Shown in pieces: positions 35,901 to 39,455 of a stretch of DNA of 39,455 nucleotides. How positions within the stretch are numbered: the first letter of the stretch is position 1; each line of letters starts with the position of its first letter. Position numbers and translations under genes: made by a program. The stretch comes from Purshia tridentata (Eukaryota; Streptophyta; Magnoliopsida; Rosales; Rosaceae). The notes below the pieces were generated by a model. That model searched no databases, was not told where the DNA came from, and saw only the letters and a program-made list of their open reading frames with translations. The stretch is taken from NCBI GenBank assembly GCA_003254885.1, contig QANT01003341.1, forward strand, positions 1 to 39,455. The letters are read 5' to 3'.

Positions 35901-38202
35901 TTGACCATTTCAATCGTACGTGATTCATGACTGATTACCAACTATTGATAATTTTTGGGCACTTATCATGAGGTCACCATTCGACAGTTGTCAGTTTATC
36001 AGTGATCATCATTAACACGTATGATGGATGTTGGCGTTTCTCATGATTTATCAAGATACAAGTAAAACATACGAAAATGTACGTTCTTCCTTGCTAGACC
36101 TATAGTTTGAAAATATAATAATTTATGTTATAAAATCAGACTATGAATATGAAGACTAACGATCATTTGGTCAAGTAGATAACACTGAATCTCTTTTTTT
36201 AGAGTAGATTATGAATTCAAAATTAATGGATAACATTTGATTAATAATCAAAAAGACTATAAATATATGAATTATTGATTAGACAAAGGGGTCAACAAAA
36301 CCTAAATATATTAATTGTAGACTAGGGGGTCATCTATGCCCACTTCAGGCCTACATGTGATTTCGTCATTCATAAATTAGATTGGGTTTTTGACTAAATG
36401 TATGGTCCAAATTTACAATAAGATCGAGAACAAAGGAATATATATCATGGCTTGACTTAGATATGTGGGAATATTTGGATTAGGACTTACCGATAGATAG
36501 ATAATGGATGCAATGAGAAAGGTCCAATAACGACCAAGATGAGCGTCAGCTACATATGCACCCAAAATAGGAGTGATCCAAATGGTACCAACCCAGTTGG
36601 TCACGTTGTTAGCAGAGGTGACTGTGCCTTGGTGAAGCTTTTTTGTCAAATACAGGATCAAATTTGATGATATGCCATAATATGCCATGCGTTCAAACAC
36701 CTCATACACTGCAATTCATACCAAGTCAAAGAGAAAGCAATGTGAAAAGAGTTAACACGCAATAAAAGCCATATGCATGATGGGCATATATGCATGCATG
36801 CAATAATTAAAGTGCAATTAATGTATGTATTTTCATGATCAACTTGAAGACCATTCATTAATGTGCGGCATACTAGCCGGCATGTGATATATAAAGAGCT
36901 GGTTTCTAGTGGACTATATACTCTTGAAATTGATGTTCTTGCAAGCGAAATAGCTGGGGACAAAATAAATAACCTAAAATATATAGATTGATTCATTCAG
37001 TGGCTAAGATATAGATGACTGTTTCATCTTTAAATAGTTATTGCAGCTTTAACTTGTGGGATAATGTTAATTCGTGATTTTCAATGCTTAACTTCATGAA
37101 GAGTATCAAAGGGATCGACTAATTAATTAAAAAAAGTACAAAAAATAAAAACTATAAAATAATCTCTTACATGATGTGACTAACCAAGTATTGTATGTGA
37201 CTAAGCACACAAAAAATAAAAACTATAAAATAATCTCTTACATGTGACTAACCAAGTATTGTATGTGACTAACCAAGTATTGTATGTGACTAAGCACCAT
37301 AAGTCATCATGCATGCCACATAGTATATATTACCAATCTACTTTTAAGGGTATTTTTTAGGATTTTAGATTTCAGGAATTAATGATTATAAATACATTAA
37401 AATTTAAGTGAATTAATAACACTACATCATCATGCCACATAACGGTGTTAGATAAAGTCATAAAGAAATATTTCTGGACCATATATGTGACCCATATTGC
37501 AGGTGCAATGCTTCTGTTGTGCTTTGTGACATTGTGTGTGTGTGTGTGTGTGTGAGATGAGTGATGGGTAGGTGTAAATGCAAATAGTGTTATCTAACTA
37601 CGTAGGCGCGTTTGGCTATAATGGGAAGTAATGAATAGAGTTAATGTGAATAATATATTTATGCATGAGCCAGCTAGCGCCGGCCAGTAGAGCAGGGAGA
37701 GATATATATGTATGCAAGTAGGTACTGGCGTACTGAGATATATAGGTGAAGGTTCGGTATCTACTAATTCATGAATAACCTATCAACCAATAATATTGCA
37801 CAATTAATAGCTAGCAAAAACAAGTGATCGATTACTAGTTGAACCAAAAGCACATATATATATAACTATATATATACCTTTTATTTCATTTTATTTTTGA
37901 TATCTTCTGGGCATGCAATTTTTACAGGAATAGAAAATGAATGAAATTTCTGCATCTATCCATATAACAAATTAAAGAGATATATATATAGCTAGCAGTG
38001 AATTGGTTCAGATAAAATCTTCTCTCCCAAAGAAAGAACAAGCATATCAATTAATAAAAACTGGTAGCTAGCTAGCTATTTTAACATACTAGTGATGCAA
38101 ATTTGTGTAAATATGCCTCACATTAAGAAAGAAACATCTGTACTGCAAGAAAGACTTCCAAGTTTCATGGAGGAAAGTTCTTGAAAGTTGCATGGCTGCT
38201 TG

Positions 38203-38253
<51 letters not shown>

Positions 38254-38373
38254 ACCAACAACAAAGGAGCAAGCAGTCCATCCACCTCTCTTGGACCTAA
38301 GGACAGGGTTTCCTTTAAGATCCACTGTACCATCTTCTGTAAACTTATTATCCACCCCTTCTTCAACAGCCAT
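32914..38373 (-). CDS. NPF5.2: NRT1/PTR family transporter (NPF5.2/PTR3-like), third coding exon disrupted by a 151-bp duplication
   Basis: A proton-coupled peptide/nitrate-type transporter with 12 expected membrane helices. Exons are 38373-38256, 36708-36491, 34808-34092 and 33787-32914. The first helix has the NPF proton-coupling motif EVFER (residues 42-46) in YEVFERMAYYGISSN. Later come GTGGTKPNIS, FFNWWMFSIFFG, QMLRMVPIL and DQAPESMKSLGTSY. The text follows Arabidopsis PTR3 (NPF5.2), a di-/tripeptide transporter linked to defence and salt response. Exon 3 is 717 bp, but only 566 bp fit the family. Removing bases 34580-34730, or the equivalent, restores an exact 591-residue frame. Read straight through, ...LAVFYG runs into GDP and a stop at 34682-34680, leaving 154 residues. 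The gene is therefore a null allele, a recent pseudogene, or one that splices the extra DNA out. Everything outside the insertion is intact. Confidence 0.88.
34537..34579. repeat. 43-bp exon duplicate, copy A
   Basis: Matches 34688-34730 with one difference (ccataAaacac here, ccataGaacac there). In gene orientation this is the downstream copy, continuous with the rest of exon 3. Confidence 0.95.
34580..34687. repeat. 108-bp filler copied from intron 2 of the same gene
   Basis: Identical to 34948-35055 except at one base (ctgtttGtgatc against ctgtttTtgatc), in the same orientation. It lies between the two 43-bp exon copies and supplies the premature stop when read in the gene's frame. Confidence 0.95.
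34688..34730. repeat. 43-bp exon duplicate, copy B
   Basis: The upstream copy in gene orientation, continuous with the 5' part of exon 3 (codons for ...ENCKKASTLQLAVFYG). Confidence 0.95.
34948..35055. repeat. Intron 2 source of the 108-bp filler
   Basis: Resident copy, about 140 bp upstream of exon 3 in gene orientation. It has no inverted terminal repeats and no TSD of its own, so it is not an evident transposon. Confidence 0.85.
37138..37280. repeat. 71-bp tandem duplication in NPF intron 1
   Basis: Units starting 'acaaaaaataaaaactataa' at 37138 and 37209 repeat in tandem. Inside them the phrase 'tgtgactaaccaagtattgta' (21 bp with its overlap) occurs three times, so a smaller 21-bp duplication was added later at the right end. 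Confidence 0.8.
37533..37554. repeat. (TG)11 microsatellite
   Basis: Perfect dinucleotide run in intron 1 of the NPF gene. Confidence 0.9.
38206..38251. repeat. (AG)23 microsatellite abutting the NPF exon 1 donor site
   Basis: On the gene strand the intron begins GTAA and then runs straight into (CT)23. The repeat is perfect over 46 bp and starts four bases into the intron. Confidence 0.95.
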
Positions 38374-38463
38374 GAATCCCTTCTTCCCCAGCTACCTACT
38401 TAGCTCCCGCTTCTGTTTTATATGCAACTCGTCTTCACACTTCACTTCACTGCCCAACTCACG

Positions 38464-38472
38464 CTTTTTATA
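38464..38472 (-). promoter_or_regulatory. TATA box candidate of the NPF gene
   Basis: TATAAAAAG on the minus strand, about 95 bp before the ATG at 38373, which puts a start site near 38435 with a leader of roughly 60 bases. A second TATAAAA at about 38415 is too close to the ATG. Confidence 0.45.
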
Positions 38473-38742
38473 CACCTCTTTGAATCTATACAATATACTA
38501 TTTTTTTCTTCTAAATTATTATTTTATGAAACAATTAATAGTATATACCCAGGCCAACTAATACGTGAGCTATACGCTTGGGTACCATATTTGCTCGAGT
38601 CTGTACTTATAAATGAAGTTTTGGATTATTTTTGTAAATTTTCACTCTTTGTCAATTATTGAATTAGTTATTGTTTGACCAAGAATTAGTTATTGATGTA
38701 TGTGAAACGGTGTAGTACTAGTATTGGTTTTGCATGTTCTTT

Positions 38743-38906
38743 AGTAGTGTTGAATTAATTTTATGATTTGAAATTTTAGGTCTCCATTGCACAGTCACTA
38801 AATGAGCTTGTATTTAGAAATGAAAGTAGTGTTGAATTAATTTTATGATTTGAAATTTTAAGTCTCCGTTGCACAGTCACTAAATGAGCTTGTATTTAGA
38901 AATGAA
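38743..38906. repeat. 82-bp tandem duplication
   Basis: Units 38743-38824 and 38825-38906 both start 'agtagtgttgaattaatttt'. They differ at two positions (ttttagg/ttttaag and tccattgc/tccgttgc), so the duplication is young. The remainder to 39455 is AT-rich with no gene seen. Confidence 0.9.
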
Positions 38907-39455
38907 GTTAATTTTAGATATTTTTTTTTGAATTTTTCAATGTTTGTTACATAGGTGCATAGTTAATTCTTGATGACCTTACATTTCGTCACTATCACAC
39001 AATTACTGATACTGTTTAGTTTTCTATACAGTCACGAATTCTTGTTAATTAATATTTTTGAAATTTGTGTGGTGTATTTTTGTTAATTGATATATAAAAG
39101 ATGATATATAATTGTGGCTCCCTAACAATGTCTGAATTCATTTATTTATAAATAGTTCTAAATTTATCATAAGAAATTCAACGATAGTTTAACAAATTCC
39201 ATGATGACCATAAGTAAGAATAACATGTCAAATTTGTTTGGCAGTATTGGTTTGTCTTAAGTACATTTGGCCGACTCGCAAAGGATAAAATCACAAATTA
39301 TTGCACAATAATTTATATTTATTTATAGATATTAAAATAAATCTCCAATTTTTAATTTCAAATGGTGATGTGATGGAGAATATTGTAATATTTCATTTAT
39401 TACAATAAATAAATTTCGCCAATAAGGCCTCGTTTGTTTGACCGGAATGTTATAA

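Overview
This is nuclear DNA from a flowering plant, almost certainly a eudicot. It is AT-rich, its genes are split by GT-AG introns of about 80 bp to 2.9 kb, and every recognisable protein is closest to a plant family. The exact species cannot be read from the window. No operon, CRISPR array, rRNA or convincing tRNA gene was seen. I found no undescribed multi-gene system; the most unusual signal is a local DNA rearrangement inside a transporter gene.

Six protein genes alternate in strand along the window. (1) 2900-5909, plus: a 99-residue acidic protein with a C-terminal CaaX prenylation box. (2) 7262-8293, minus: a 277-residue protein with an MGCFLGCFG N-terminus and an acidic middle. (3) 11187-13344, plus: a two-RRM, glycine/tyrosine-rich hnRNP-1-type RNA-binding protein. 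(4) 15452-25600, minus: a 24-coding-exon plant cyclopropane-fatty-acid synthase with an N-terminal FAD-oxidase-like domain. (5) 28236-32171, plus: a DUF810/Unc13-homolog (PATROL1 family) protein in five exons. (6) 32914-38373, minus: an NPF/PTR transporter of the NPF5.2 (PTR3) type in four exons.

Gene 6 carries the main anomaly. Its third coding exon contains 151 extra bases. They consist of a 43-bp repeat of the exon itself plus 108 bp copied, with one mismatch, from the gene's own intron 2 about 370 bp away. Read straight through, the insertion truncates the protein at 154 residues. Without it the four exons give an exact 591-residue reading frame. The inserted block has intron-like signals that could allow in-frame splicing, so it is either a fresh null allele or an intron in the making.

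The intergenic DNA holds many short direct duplications (30, 76, 71, 82 and 106 bp units), long CT/GA dinucleotide runs next to genes, a perfect 26-bp palindrome, an LTR-like stretch near the left end, a 758-bp insertion flanked by a 14-bp direct repeat that looks like a retroposed LINE-type element, and a probable MITE in intron 1 of gene 4. The genes are ordinary neighbours with no evident common pathway.
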